A stretch of 46,381 nucleotides of DNA from Rossellomorea orangium (GTDB lineage: Bacteria > Bacillota > Bacilli > Bacillales > Bacillaceae_B): the NCBI RefSeq assembly GCF_019334305.1, contig NZ_JAHWGH010000003.1, positions 1-46,381 of the forward strand. The letters run 5' to 3'. Shown here piece after piece: positions 16,884 through 25,792 of this stretch. Every line of letters starts with the position of its first letter. Position 1 is the first letter of the stretch. The notes below the pieces were generated by a model that made no database searches, was not told the origin of the DNA, and was given only the letters and a program-made list of their open reading frames with translations. Position numbers and translations under genes: made by a program.

Positions 16884-18632
16884 TTATTGATCAAGCTGTT
16901 GTACTTGAAAGAGTTTGTAATAGTGACCTTGCTTTGCCATCAATTCTTCATGTGATCCCATTTCAACAACTTCACCGTGTTCCATGTGGATGATCCTGTC
17001 CGCATGAGTGATGGTTGATAGACGGTGAGCCACGATAAAGGTCGTTCGATCTTTTGCCAGGATTTCAAGGGATTCCTGGATGAGGTGTTCACTTTCTAAA
17101 TCAAGGGCAGATGTTGCTTCATCAAGGATAAGGATCGGTGGATTCTTAAGAAATACCCTTGCAATCGCAACCCTTTGTTTCTGGCCGCCTGACAGCTTCA
17201 CGCCACGTTCACCCACTCGGGTATCGTACCCTTGAGGTAATTTCATGATGAAGTCGTGGGCATTTGCCGCTTTCGCTGCCTCAATGACCTCCTCGTCCGT
17301 CGCTTCGGGATTACCGAACTTAATATTCATCTTGACGGATTCACTGAAGAGTATATTATCCTGCAGGACCATTCCGATATTGTCTCGTAAAGATCTGACT
17401 TGAAACCTTCTGATGTCCGTGCCGTCTAAAAGGATTTCCCCTTCGGTTACATCATAGAAGCGGGGTATAAGACTGACGAAGGATGATTTACCTCCGCCAC
17501 TCATCCCGACCAACGCGACGGTTTCCCCTGTTTTGATATCCAGATTGAGGTCTCGCAGTACTCTGTCTTCTTCTGATTCATATCGGAAGGAAACGTTTTT
17601 GAATTGAATATTTCCTCGAACATCATTGCATGGAATAGCTCCTGGTTCGTCATCAATATCATACTTCTCGTCCATGAATTCAAAAACGCGGTCCATTGAA
17701 GCAATCGATTGAGTCAGTGTTGTTGAAGAGTTTACCAGTCGTCTGAGCGGGCCGTACAAACGGTCGATATAGGCTATGAATGCTGCCATCGTACCAATTG
17801 TGAGATCTTTTTCAATCACCTGCAGCCCGGCATAGCCGATGATGATCAAGGGGGAAATATCCGTGATGGTATTGACAACCGCAAACGCCTTTGCATTCCA
17901 GCTTGTCTGCTTTAACGCTTTTGTCAGGAAATTATGATTCTGCTCCTGGAATTGCTTCTGTTCATAATCTTCAACAGCAAAGCTCTTGATGACAGCCATC
18001 CCCTGAACCCGTTCGTGCAGGTGGCTTTGCACCTCAGCAAGTGCCTGGGATCTATCCCTCGTCAAGCCCCTGAGCCTGCCGAAGAAATAACGGACAGAGA
18101 AAGCGTAAAATGGGAAAGCAATGAGAGACACCAGGGTCAGAGATACATCCATCGTGAACATGATGGATAGTGCAATCACAATGGTGGCCGCGTCAAGCCA
18201 TAGATTCATCAGGCCGGTGATGACGAAGTTCTTTGTCTGCTCTACATCATTGATGACCCTTGAAATGACTTCTCCTGCCCTTGTATTTGAATAATACTTA
18301 AAGCTGAGCCGCTGAATATGAGAGAAAAGATAATCCCTCAAGTCATACAGGATCTTGTTTCCCGTCCACTGGGCAAAGTACTGTCTGTAATATTCCACTG
18401 GTGGTCTGACGAGGAGGAACAGGACGAGCATGATCCCCATGATCATGAGTAACTGACTTGTCTTCTCATCGGCCGATAGCCCTTTGGCCCCTACAATATC
18501 ATCGATGACATACTTAATTAAAACGGGGATCAACAGTGGGATCGTGAATTTTATGATACCTATGATTAATGTACCTATGATTTGCCACTTATACGGTTTG
18601 ACAAACTGAAGGTACCTTTTGATACTATCCAA
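16884..18632 (-). CDS. ygaD: ABC exporter, fused membrane and ATPase domains (YgaD)
   Basis: The 582-aa half-transporter has an N-terminal six-helix ABC exporter domain (about 15-310, including the [20 protein letters not shown] helix) and a C-terminal ATPase: Walker A GMSGGGKS (376-383), signature LSGGQ (480-484), Walker B LILDEATS (501-508). It would work as a homodimer. The length fits B. subtilis YgaD, in the same position between the gsaB-ygaE side and ntdP. Substrate is unknown; the family includes multidrug and lipid exporters. A complex nested stem-loop occupies its upstream region. Confidence 0.92.
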   Translation of the reverse strand: MDSIKRYLQFVKPYKWQIIGTLIIGIIKFTIPLLIPVLIKYVIDDIVGAKGLSADEKTSQLLMIMGIMLVLFLLVRPPVEYYRQYFAQWTGNKILYDLRDYLFSHIQRLSFKYYSNTRAGEVISRVINDVEQTKNFVITGLMNLWLDAATIVIALSIMFTMDVSLTLVSLIAFPFYAFSVRYFFGRLRGLTRDRSQALAEVQSHLHERVQGMAVIKSFAVEDYEQKQFQEQNHNFLTKALKQTSWNAKAFAVVNTITDISPLIIIGYAGLQVIEKDLTIGTMAAFIAYIDRLYGPLRRLVNSSTTLTQSIASMDRVFEFMDEKYDIDDEPGAIPCNDVRGNIQFKNVSFRYESEEDRVLRDLNLDIKTGETVALVGMSGGGKSSFVSLIPRFYDVTEGEILLDGTDIRRFQVRSLRDNIGMVLQDNILFSESVKMNIKFGNPEATDEEVIEAAKAANAHDFIMKLPQGYDTRVGERGVKLSGGQKQRVAIARVFLKNPPILILDEATSALDLESEHLIQESLEILAKDRTTFIVAHRLSTITHADRIIHMEHGEVVEMGSHEELMAKQGHYYKLFQVQQLDQ

Positions 18633-18675
18633 GTGATTACTCCTTTCTAAGTTGTATGTGTTTAGTTTGCCCCAA

Positions 18676-18768
18676 TAAAAAGGGGTGACCCTTTACTGAA
18701 AGAAGCACTGCACCTACTCCTGATCGAATAATCGTTCAGGAGTAGGTTGCTCCTTACCGGGTCAGCCC
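18676..18768 (-). terminator. Nested stem-loop between ntdP and ygaD
   Basis: An outer helix (GGGCTGACCC with GGGTCACCCC, minus strand, one mismatch) encloses an inner perfect 11-bp hairpin (CCTACTCCTGA and TCAGGAGTAGG, 18713-18746). The outer helix is followed by TTTTTATT. It resembles a terminator with an extra internal arm and could end ntdP transcripts or attenuate ygaD. Confidence 0.6.
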
Positions 18769-18799
18769 TACGATACCTATACAATTTTGAGGATTTCTG

Positions 18800-19330
18800 T
18801 TAACCCCTGTGGGTCAGATAACGCTCGTACCAAATATCAATAAAGTCCGGGGCGAATGGCCCTTTTCTTTGTCTGATCCAACGGACAAGCTTATCAACAT
18901 TCCGCTTCAGGATGTGATCGATCACATCAGGGTAACCGTATAGTTTCCGATGAGCTTCATACTCATCTTCATCGAGCAGTGTATATGTCATGTCGGGAAA
19001 CACTTTGATATCCAGGTCGTAATCGATATACTTGATCGCCTCATGATCATATACAAATGGTGAGCTTAAGTTACAATAATAATAAATACCGTCCTCACGA
19101 ATCATACAAATAATGTTAAACCATAGCTCCGAATGAAAATAGCAGATGGCCGGCTCACGGGTCATCCATGTCCTTCCGTCTGATTCCGTCACCATCGTCC
19201 GGTCATTTCCACCGATGATCTGATTCGTGGTCCCTTTCAGGACCGTCGTCTCATTCCAAATGCGGTGAATGTTTCCATCATGCTTAAAGCTATGTATTTG
19301 TACAGATTTTCCTTCAGTGGGAACCGCCAT
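18800..19330 (-). CDS. ntdP: Nucleoside tri-/diphosphatase NtdP (DUF402, YgaC)
   Basis: The 176-aa protein is of the DUF402 family, known in B. subtilis as YgaC and in Staphylococcus as a nucleoside tri- and diphosphate phosphatase. The acidic block [13 protein letters not shown] (101-113) and LLDEDEY (118-124) supplies the metal-binding carboxylates expected for this fold; a basic WIRQRK segment is near the C-terminus. The ATG at 19330 follows AAGGGG by 5 nt, and an ATG six codons earlier overlaps that site. It keeps the B. subtilis order between ygaD and ygaB. The family call is firm; the substrate range is taken from the family. Confidence 0.9.
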   Translation of the reverse strand: MAVPTEGKSVQIHSFKHDGNIHRIWNETTVLKGTTNQIIGGNDRTMVTESDGRTWMTREPAICYFHSELWFNIICMIREDGIYYYCNLSSPFVYDHEAIKYIDYDLDIKVFPDMTYTLLDEDEYEAHRKLYGYPDVIDHILKRNVDKLVRWIRQRKGPFAPDFIDIWYERYLTHRG

Positions 19331-19419
19331 CGTATCCCCTTCTTTCATTTCAAAATTACCCTTATATATACTAGTCTATTTTATCATTATAACGTTTCCT
19401 CAGAAAATTTAAAACAAAA

Positions 19420-19457
19420 GGGCTATCCTTAAAGAAAATATCCTTTAAGAACGGCCC
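19420..19457 (-). terminator. ygaB terminator
   Basis: GGGC/GGCCC outer pairs and CTTAAAG/CTTTAAG inner pairs form a hairpin, followed on the minus strand by TTTTGTTTT. Confidence 0.65.
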
Positions 19458-19533
19458 GAAATAACTTCAAAATGGGGTGTTTTATGGAAATATAAGTGGT
19501 GCTTCTGCCGAACCGGCCGATGATTCCTGAAGT

Positions 19534-19797
19534 TTATGATGTGACGCCGCTTTGTTCCTTTTGATAGGAGCGGATCACTTCATCGGTCTGCTCTTGAAAG
19601 GTTTTCTGTATTTCCCTGAGATCCTTCTTTTTAGTAAGGATTTCTTTCTGAATCGATTCAGCCTTTGTCATTTCCTGAAGCTCGATCAATTCTTCCTCCA
19701 ACGCCTGACAGCGCTCTATTTCGGACTGAAGATATAACAACTTATCCATCGTTTCCAACTGCACCGTAACCAACTCATTAAAACGCTGCTGCATCAC
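19534..19797 (-). CDS. ygaB: Coiled-coil protein YgaB
   Basis: The 87-aa product is almost entirely one charged helix with heptad-like leucine spacing (MDKLLYLQSEIERCQALEEELIEL), matching B. subtilis YgaB. The frame is open 48 codons further upstream, but those residues look non-coding (basic, Cys and His scattered) and have no binding site at their ATG. A GTG at 19797 follows AGGAG by 9 nt and is preferred over the next ATG. It lies downstream of the phased GACGCAA array and of sspE, in the same direction. Function is unknown. Confidence 0.75.
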   Translation of the reverse strand: MMQQRFNELVTVQLETMDKLLYLQSEIERCQALEEELIELQEMTKAESIQKEILTKKKDLREIQKTFQEQTDEVIRSYQKEQSGVTS

Positions 19798-19953
19798 TTC
19801 AACCAACTCCTCTAAACAAGCTCTCCTAACACATTCTCCTTTCAGTGCACAAACCCTTTGACTTTTTCTGTCATAAACATGAAAGTTTTGTCGATGGGAA
19901 TGTTGAGAACTGAGGTGCCGTTTTGTAAGGTTGTTTTTCAATATTTGTTAAAA

Positions 19954-20063
19954 GACGCAATTGTCACCCAGAATGACGCAAAATATTTAAAAATTGACGC
20001 AATTAAAATGAAAATGACGCAATTATTTTTATAACGACGCAATCATCATCCAAAATGACGCAA
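19954..20063. repeat. Six-copy phased GACGCAA array
   Basis: GACGCAA occurs at 19954, 19975, 19996, 20016, 20036 and 20057, with spacings of 21, 21, 20, 20 and 21 bp, in AT-rich surroundings and mostly within AATGACGCAAT. The copies therefore fall on one DNA face every two helical turns. The array lies between the sspE terminator and ygaB. The repeat is far too short for CRISPR. It may be a multi-site protein-binding array. Confidence 0.75.
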
Positions 20064-20145
20064 TGCCCCCCCTTTAGTGCATCCTCAAAAAGTGGCATCT
20101 TACGCACTTATTGGACTTCCTATCCTATAATCAGGGCAAAAATGA

Positions 20146-20174
20146 AAAAGCACCCAACTGAATGGGTGCTTTTC
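20146..20174 (-). terminator. sspE terminator
   Basis: On the minus strand AAAAGCACCCA and TGGGTGCTTTT form an 11-bp stem around a short loop, about 20 bp after the sspE stop. Confidence 0.85.
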
Positions 20175-20192
20175 CTGTCAAGAACAATGAAA

Positions 20193-20396
20193 TTATTGTT
20201 GTTGTCCGTATTTACCAGAAGCTTTCGCTTTGTTAGCTTCTGCTTGTTGGTTTTGTTGCTTTACGTGTTGAGCTGCAGTCGTTTCTGAAGCAAACTCAGT
20301 ACCGTATTGTTGCTGAGCTTGACCAGCTTGAGCGTTTTGTTGTTTCACGTGTTGAACGTTTGTACCAGATTGAGTTTTGTTTGGTTGTTTTGCCAT
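20193..20396 (-). CDS. sspE: Gamma-type small acid-soluble spore protein
   Basis: The 67-aa product is a gamma-type SASP, an amino-acid store in the spore core broken down at germination. Composition is extreme (Gln, Ala, Thr, Asn) and it has two repeats containing QHVKQQN. The germination protease site TEFASE separates them. The ATG at 20396 follows GGAGGTG. It is shorter than B. subtilis SspE (84 aa). Neighbours fabL and ygaB match the B. subtilis sspE locus. Forespore sigma-G control is expected, but I could not make out a clean promoter match. Confidence 0.95.
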   Translation of the reverse strand: MAKQPNKTQSGTNVQHVKQQNAQAGQAQQQYGTEFASETTAAQHVKQQNQQAEANKAKASGKYGQQQ

Positions 20397-20472
20397 TGTA
20401 ATCACCTCCACGCTTATTAAGATAACCAAGCGTGGATTTCACTATTCGATTAATTTCAGGAAAAACATTCCA

Positions 20473-21222
<750 letters not shown>

Positions 21223-21318
21223 TCATCCTTTCAAATTTCATTTTCCAATTGGTCCAGGGCATAAAGAGACTCTGAACATGCAAACTAATAAGAACATAGT
21301 TAATTGGAGGAATGAGTT

Positions 21319-21543
21319 ATGTATGTAGGCAGAGATATGACAGAGCTTTCAATGATTCCAAAAGATGAATGGAAGAAAAGCGAACTTGCTTTCTTTCATC
21401 ACTCACTACAACAAATAGTACCTTATTTGAATGCAGAAGGACAATCTATTCACCGGGAAATTGTCGAAGAAATTGAAAACCGTGGCGGGTTGAAGCGTGG
21501 CGAAGCCGATTATACTCATGGCACGAAGATCAGCTACGACTGA
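21319..21543 (+). CDS. yfhS: Small conserved protein YfhS
   Basis: The 74-aa soluble protein begins MYVGRDMTELSMIPKDEW and ends KRGEADYTHGTKISYD, matching the Bacillus YfhS family by content, length and position between fabL and mutY. The ribosome binding site TTGGAGGA is 7 nt before the ATG. No signal or membrane segment is present. The family is often associated with sporulation, but no activity is known. Confidence 0.8.
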   Translation: MYVGRDMTELSMIPKDEWKKSELAFFHHSLQQIVPYLNAEGQSIHREIVEEIENRGGLKRGEADYTHGTKISYD

Positions 21544-21556
21544 AATTGCAATGATG

Positions 21557-21585
21557 AAAGGAGCAGCGGTTCCCGCTGCCCCTTT
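21557..21585. terminator. Hairpin between yfhS and mutY
   Basis: AGCAGCGG and CCGCTGC pair around TTC, extended by AAAGG/CCTTT, between two convergent genes. T runs are short on both sides. Confidence 0.65.
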
Positions 21586-22692
21586 CTAGTTTTGCAAGAT
21601 CCCTTCCCCGGTTTCCTGCCAAATTTTCTGATGTGAAACGGGAAAGGCATACTTCTCCATTTCTTCGGGTGTAACTGCCAACAAGCTGCTGCCCTCGAGA
21701 GAATTGCTGTCGATCGATCCTACATATACTTCAATATCCCAAATAATATGAGAAAATACATGCTGGATTTTTGTCACAACCCCCGCCTTTAATGAGCAGT
21801 CCACTTCATACTCTTCTTCCAAAGAATCAAGTAATTGCGCACGTCCGCTGCCCGAATTTCCCATTTCAAAATTAGGGAATTCCCATAAGTTGGCGAGCAA
21901 CCCTTTTCCAGGTCGTTTGTGAATCACGACCCGGTCATCTTCTGTAAAAAGAACGGCTGCAGCCATGTTGAGCTTGCGTGCCGATTTTTTCTTTGACTTG
22001 ATGGGGAGCTCGGTTTGGACCCCTTCTTCAAAAGCTTGGCAGTGTTCCCTTACAGGACAGAGAAGGCAAGATGGTGAAGTTGGGGTACAAATCAATGCCC
22101 CAAGTTCCATCAATGCCTGATTGAAATAAGAAGGATTTTCTTTAGAAATCAGGTTCCTTACCGCTTCTTCAAACACCTTTCTGGATGAAGGCTTGGCAAT
22201 ATCAAGCCAAATGGAAAGGATCCGTGAAAAAACCCTCATTACATTTCCGTCTACAGCGGGTTCGGGTTTACTGTAGGCGATGCTGAGTATCGCCCCTGCT
22301 GTGTAGGGACCCACTCCTTTTAAAGATGAAATTTCTTTAGGCGTATCCGGAACGATTCCTTCATATTTTTCATTCACTTCTTTAACCGCAGACTGCAAGT
22401 TCCTTACTCGTGAATAATAACCAAGGCCTTCCCATGCTTTCAGGACATCCTCCTCATCAGCAGAGGCAAGAGCATCTATCGTGGGAAATTTATCAATGAA
22501 TCGGTTAAAATAAGGTATGACCGTATCCACCCTTGTTTGTTGAAGCATGATTTCAGATACCCACACTTTATAGGGATCTTGATCCTTCCTCCACGGAAGA
22601 TCGCGCTGTTCCCTTGAAAACCAGGAAATCAGATCTTTTTGAAAATCCTCACGGTTAATGGTCTGTAAATGTCTCAGTGAATCTTCTATCAA
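21586..22692 (-). CDS. mutY: A/G-specific adenine DNA glycosylase MutY
   Basis: The 368-aa base-excision enzyme removes adenine mispaired with 8-oxoguanine. LPWR (32-35) and [10 protein letters not shown] with Glu47, the helix-hairpin-helix [12 protein letters not shown] (124-135), catalytic Asp148 in [10 protein letters not shown], and a [4Fe-4S] cluster Cys202-x6-Cys209-x2-Cys212-x5-Cys218 are all present. The C-terminal Nudix-like domain (about 235-355, with [13 protein letters not shown]) recognises 8-oxoG. It corresponds to B. subtilis YfhQ in the same place. A 102-aa gene precedes it in the same direction with a 49-bp gap. Confidence 0.95.
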   Translation of the reverse strand: MIEDSLRHLQTINREDFQKDLISWFSREQRDLPWRKDQDPYKVWVSEIMLQQTRVDTVIPYFNRFIDKFPTIDALASADEEDVLKAWEGLGYYSRVRNLQSAVKEVNEKYEGIVPDTPKEISSLKGVGPYTAGAILSIAYSKPEPAVDGNVMRVFSRILSIWLDIAKPSSRKVFEEAVRNLISKENPSYFNQALMELGALICTPTSPSCLLCPVREHCQAFEEGVQTELPIKSKKKSARKLNMAAAVLFTEDDRVVIHKRPGKGLLANLWEFPNFEMGNSGSGRAQLLDSLEEEYEVDCSLKAGVVTKIQHVFSHIIWDIEVYVGSIDSNSLEGSSLLAVTPEEMEKYAFPVSHQKIWQETGEGILQN

Positions 22693-22741
22693 TTTTGTAC
22701 CTCCAGGATGTTAAATGTTACATTGATTAGGGAATAAATAA

Positions 22742-23050
22742 TTAATGCTCTGTTTTTAAGCAGATAAGGTTTATTTCTTTTACACCACCACAAATACATT
22801 CGTCCAGTAATCCAAATAATAAATGACGACGGGATTTTCGTAAACGTTTTAACACATGAAAATGAGATTCAGTCGGGACAACGAAGGTTTCGATATAACG
22901 GTTAGAAGTGTCTTCAGCCTTCTCCCAACTGATATCACAAGCATCATATTGTGGTAATGTCTCTGCGATACTGGTCATAATTTGCTTATATCGAGGCTTT
23001 AGATGCTGTTTTATTTCATATTCTAAGTAAATGTGCAAGGTGTTTTTCAT
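22742..23050 (-). CDS. Conserved hypothetical protein, 102 aa
   Basis: I do not recognise a characterised family. The protein is soluble, opens NTLHIYLEYEIKQHLKPRYK, has a central ETFVVPTESHFHVLKRLRKS that reads like a beta-alpha unit of a ferredoxin-like or dimeric alpha-beta barrel fold, and ends with a Cys-x-Cys (ECIC) before GGVKEINLICLKTEH. The start follows AGGAG. It sits directly upstream of mutY in the same direction, so cotranscription is likely, and it is divergent from yfhP by 87 bp. The fold suggestion is inference only. Confidence 0.75.
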   Translation of the reverse strand: MKNTLHIYLEYEIKQHLKPRYKQIMTSIAETLPQYDACDISWEKAEDTSNRYIETFVVPTESHFHVLKRLRKSRRHLLFGLLDECICGGVKEINLICLKTEH

Positions 23051-23137
23051 TGAAATAATCTCCTTTTAACCATATCATGTTCACCAATGCTACGTCATAA
23101 ACAAATCTTAGAAATGCGAGCCAAGGGAGGACTTTTT

Positions 23138-24124
23138 TTGGATACAGGTACTCATATCGTCATGGGTTTCGCTCTCGGGGGGTTGGCTACATTGGATCCC
23201 GTTGTTGCCGAGAGTGCGGCCACTTCTCAAAGCGTATTGCTTGCAGCAGTCATCGGCTCTCAAATACCCGATATCGATACCGTCTTGAAACTTCGAAATA
23301 ATGCGGTTTATATTCGTCATCACCGAGGAATTACACATAGTATACCGGCGGTTGTTCTCTGGCCGCTGTTGATCGTCGCTTGTCTTTATCCTTTTTTTCC
23401 TGGTGCAGATTTGCTTCACTTATGGATTTGGACATTTTTAGCCGTATTCCTCCATGTATTTGTCGACATTTTCAACGCATATGGCACACAGGCCATCAGA
23501 CCAATTTCGTCGAAATGGGTCGCTTTAGGGGTCATCAACACGTTTGATCCGATTATCTTCGGGATTCATGTTGCCGGTTTAATTCTATGGGGAGTAGGAC
23601 TTCCTCCGGGAAAAACCTTTTTGGTCATGTACATCGTAATTTTCGCTTATTATGTGTTGAGGTTCCAGGTTCAGAAAGCCGTAAAAAATGCGGTGAAACG
23701 CAGGGTTCCGAAAGCGGAGAAAATCATCGTTTCACCGACGATTCGATTTTTCCAATGGCGTCTTGCCGTTGTCACAAAGCACCATTACTATGTAGCGAGA
23801 GCCTATAGAAGGTCTATCACGATCTTTGATAAATTTGAACGGGTGCCGATTCCTGAAAACCCAGTCATCATTGCCGCTAAGAAAGATAAAAACCTGGGAG
23901 CATTCCTTTCCTTTTCCCCGGTTTACCGCTGGGAAGTGGATGAATACGATGACCATTACGAAGTCCGTTTCATTGACCTCCGCTACCGAAATAATGGACA
24001 TTACCCATTCGTTGCCCTCGTGCAGCTCGACAAGGACCTGAACATCGTCAGCTCCTACACAGGATGGGTTTTCAGCGAAGAAAAACTTCGCTCAAAAGTC
24101 GACATCGACATATTAATTGATTAA
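23138..24124 (+). CDS. yfhP: Membrane-bound metal-dependent hydrolase YfhP
   Basis: The 328-aa protein is of the YdjM/YfhP (DUF457) family. The N-terminus has DTGTHIVMGFALGG and QIPDIDTV, then YIRHHRGITHSIP, the His/Asp set that defines this putative metal hydrolase. About five membrane helices run to residue 180, followed by a soluble C-terminal domain. An ATG 17 codons upstream has no binding site; the TTG at 23138 follows GGGAGGA by 6 nt and matches the family N-terminus. From memory of B. subtilis work, YfhP was proposed to repress neighbouring genes (mutY, sspE and itself); nothing in the sequence proves this. Confidence 0.85.
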   Translation: MDTGTHIVMGFALGGLATLDPVVAESAATSQSVLLAAVIGSQIPDIDTVLKLRNNAVYIRHHRGITHSIPAVVLWPLLIVACLYPFFPGADLLHLWIWTFLAVFLHVFVDIFNAYGTQAIRPISSKWVALGVINTFDPIIFGIHVAGLILWGVGLPPGKTFLVMYIVIFAYYVLRFQVQKAVKNAVKRRVPKAEKIIVSPTIRFFQWRLAVVTKHHYYVARAYRRSITIFDKFERVPIPENPVIIAAKKDKNLGAFLSFSPVYRWEVDEYDDHYEVRFIDLRYRNNGHYPFVALVQLDKDLNIVSSYTGWVFSEEKLRSKVDIDILID

Positions 24125-24131
24125 AGACAGT

Positions 24132-24161
24132 GAGGGACGGACCTTTAAAGGTCCGTCCCTC
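24132..24161. terminator. Perfect palindromic hairpin between yfhP and yfhJ
   Basis: GAGGGACGGACCTTT and its exact reverse complement lie side by side, a perfect 30-bp palindrome between convergent genes, without a strong T run. It shares GGTCCGTCCCTC with the hairpin at 24958-24985. Confidence 0.7.
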
Positions 24162-24167
24162 ATCATG

Positions 24168-24443
24168 TTAATGTACTAAATCATCATCTTCTTTATCATC
24201 AATCAAGTGCTTGTATTTCGGGTTTTGGGCAGCAAACTCGTGGATTTGTTCTCCGTACGTGTTGACCCATTGGCGAACGACTTTCTCCGTTACTGCTTTT
24301 CCTTTGTAATCGTAACCTGCTTTTGCGTATGTCGCTTCGAAATCTTCCCAAACAAGTTCGATCCAAGTCCTCGCTTTTTCATATGAGAGCTTATTATTTT
24401 TTTCAATTAACAACTGTGTTAATTCGTGGAATGTAGACTCCAT
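24168..24443 (-). CDS. yfhJ: WVELL-type small protein YfhJ
   Basis: The 91-aa soluble protein carries the family core KARTWIELVWEDFEATYAKAGYDYKGK and VVRQWVNTYGE, matching B. subtilis YfhJ (WVELL family). The C-terminus is acidic (DDKEDDDL). The start follows AGGAGGAGAC. It lies between yfhP and sspK as in B. subtilis. Function is unknown. Confidence 0.88.
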   Translation of the reverse strand: MESTFHELTQLLIEKNNKLSYEKARTWIELVWEDFEATYAKAGYDYKGKAVTEKVVRQWVNTYGEQIHEFAAQNPKYKHLIDDKEDDDLVH

Positions 24444-24594
24444 TTTGTCTCCTCCTTTTCCAAATATTTAGTTCATCCTTTTATGATAATGTGGACCATT
24501 TCACCCATACTAAGGGTACGTGGTTAAGCTTAGTTGTGAATCTTTGCTTCTTCACGGTATGAGTCAGTAAATTTCACCTTTTAGGAGGCACATT

Positions 24595-24759
24595 ATGCGA
24601 AATAAATCGACAGGGTTCCCCAATATGAACAATAATAAATTTGAAGGTGAACCGAGAGCAAAAGCGGAATATGCATCTAAAAGGGCTAACGGCACCATCA
24701 ATACCCATCCTCAAGAACGCATGAAATCTTCTGGACAACGAGATCACGACTCACTTTAA
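24595..24759 (+). CDS. sspK: Small acid-soluble spore protein K
   Basis: The 54-aa product reads [20 protein letters not shown] at its start and continues [20 protein letters not shown], the SspK signature. It is a minor SASP made in the developing spore. The binding site TTAGGAGGC precedes the ATG. It is divergent from yfhJ and followed by another tiny gene. A sigma-G promoter is expected; the TGAATC near 24537 is only a partial match. Confidence 0.92.
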   Translation: MRNKSTGFPNMNNNKFEGEPRAKAEYASKRANGTINTHPQERMKSSGQRDHDSL

Positions 24760-24791
24760 TGCGAGTGAAATTTGATTAGGGGGTAGTCACG

Positions 24792-24950
24792 ATGGCAAAC
24801 ATGAAAAACAACTTTTACCGAAATAAGTACAGCAGTCCATTTAACAAGGCATTCTACAATCCGAAGCATGCCCATTCCCAGGCAAATGGACAGACTACAC
24901 AAACTCAAGACTTAATCATTCTAGAGAACCAGACACGTAAACGTTCCTAG
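24792..24950 (+). CDS. YpzG-like small protein
   Basis: This 52-aa product contains YSSPFNKAFYNPKHAHSQAN followed by GQTTQTQDLIILENQTRKRS. Pro/Asn/Lys/His- and Gln/Thr-rich composition resembles the YpzG family of small sporulation-associated proteins, recognised by the NPKHAHSQANGQT block. The binding site GGGGG lies 8 nt before the ATG. It follows sspK by 32 bp, so both are probably forespore genes in one transcript ending at the 24958-24985 hairpin. Function is unknown. Confidence 0.8.
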   Translation: MANMKNNFYRNKYSSPFNKAFYNPKHAHSQANGQTTQTQDLIILENQTRKRS

Positions 24951-24957
24951 ACCTTCC

Positions 24958-24985
24958 GAGGTCCGTCCCTCTTGACGGACCTCTT
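24958..24985. terminator. Hairpin between the YpzG-like gene and yfhH
   Basis: GAGGTCCGTC and GACGGACCTC form a perfect 10-bp stem with a 6-nt loop between convergent genes. The stem repeats the core of the palindrome at 24132-24161. Confidence 0.75.
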
Positions 24986-24987
24986 CC

Positions 24988-25314
24988 TTATTTCTTCTCT
25001 CCTGCCAATAGGGAAATCGGCAAAGCCTCTTCTTTCCCATCACCCCCAAGGCGGTACCCCCATGCGAAAACACCATTTAAGTAATCCACCTTGAAGTATG
25101 TACCGGGATCTCCTTCGATTGCGTATATGCCGCCAGGCTTGTATGCATCAGGATCCATTAAATAAGCCTGCGCCATAAGGGCTTTCCGCTCCAACACAGC
25201 AAACTCATTCACAATACCCAGCTGCTCGGCCTTCCTTGCCTTCTCCTTCAACGAAGCAATCTCCTGCTTCAACTCATGCTCTGTCATCTCACTATATCTT
25301 CTCTCTTGTTCCAT
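24988..25314 (-). CDS. yfhH: YfhH family protein (DUF1811)
   Basis: The 108-aa protein has a charged helical N-terminus (MTEHELKQEIASLKEKARKAEQLG) and a small beta domain with GGIYAIEGDPGTYFKVDYLNGVFAWG, matching YfhH. The start follows GATGAGGA. In B. subtilis yfhH also lies beside recX; here a repeat cluster and two extra genes intervene. Function is unknown. Confidence 0.88.
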   Translation of the reverse strand: MEQERRYSEMTEHELKQEIASLKEKARKAEQLGIVNEFAVLERKALMAQAYLMDPDAYKPGGIYAIEGDPGTYFKVDYLNGVFAWGYRLGGDGKEEALPISLLAGEKK

Positions 25315-25354
25315 TCCTCATCACCTCTACTAATAGTAGTATAGAGAAAATGAT

Positions 25355-25772
25355 ACAATAAGAAAAGCGGAGACGACTGGTTAGGCCCGACAAGCATTTC
25401 CGAGCAAACAGATGAGGGCGCTCTTTGCCCTCAACTGTTTGATTGGAAATGACCTCGAGGGGCTAGGAGTCGGAGCTGGACAATAAGAAAAGCGGAAGCG
25501 GCTGGTCAGACCCGACAAGCATAAGACGGGATGGCCGGAAAGGCGCTCTTTGCCTTTTTGGCCATCACGACTTATGACCTCGAGGGGCTAGCCGCTGGAG
25601 CTGGACAATAAGAAAAGCGGAGGGGCTTTGCACAGAGGCGACAAGCATAAGGCAAGTCTACCGGAAAGGCGCCTTTTGCCTTTTTGGTGGGCTGGACTTA
25701 TGACCTCGAGGGGCTAGCCGCTGGAGCTGGACAATAAGAAAAGCGGAGACGACTGATCAGACCCGATAAGCA
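25355..25772 (+). repeat. 125-bp tandem structured repeats, cluster 2
   Basis: AGAAAAGCGG heads occur at 25361, 25486, 25611 and 25737 (periods 125, 125, 126), the same period as cluster 1. Each unit reads head, GACAAGCA, a variable central stem-loop, TGACCTCGAGGGGCTA, then GGAGCTGGACAATA. Base pairs closing the outer stem change together: CGACT/AGTCG in unit 1 and GCGGCT/AGCCGC in unit 2. The last partial unit ends about 20 bp before the start codon of the following SDR gene. This accounts for the whole yfhH-SDR gap. Confidence 0.9.
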
Positions 25773-25792
25773 CAAGAAAGGATGAATTCAAC

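Noticed and set aside
19954..20063. CRISPR array
   Set aside because: The conserved unit is only seven bases with about 13-14 variable bases between. No cas genes are present. It fits a protein-binding array instead.
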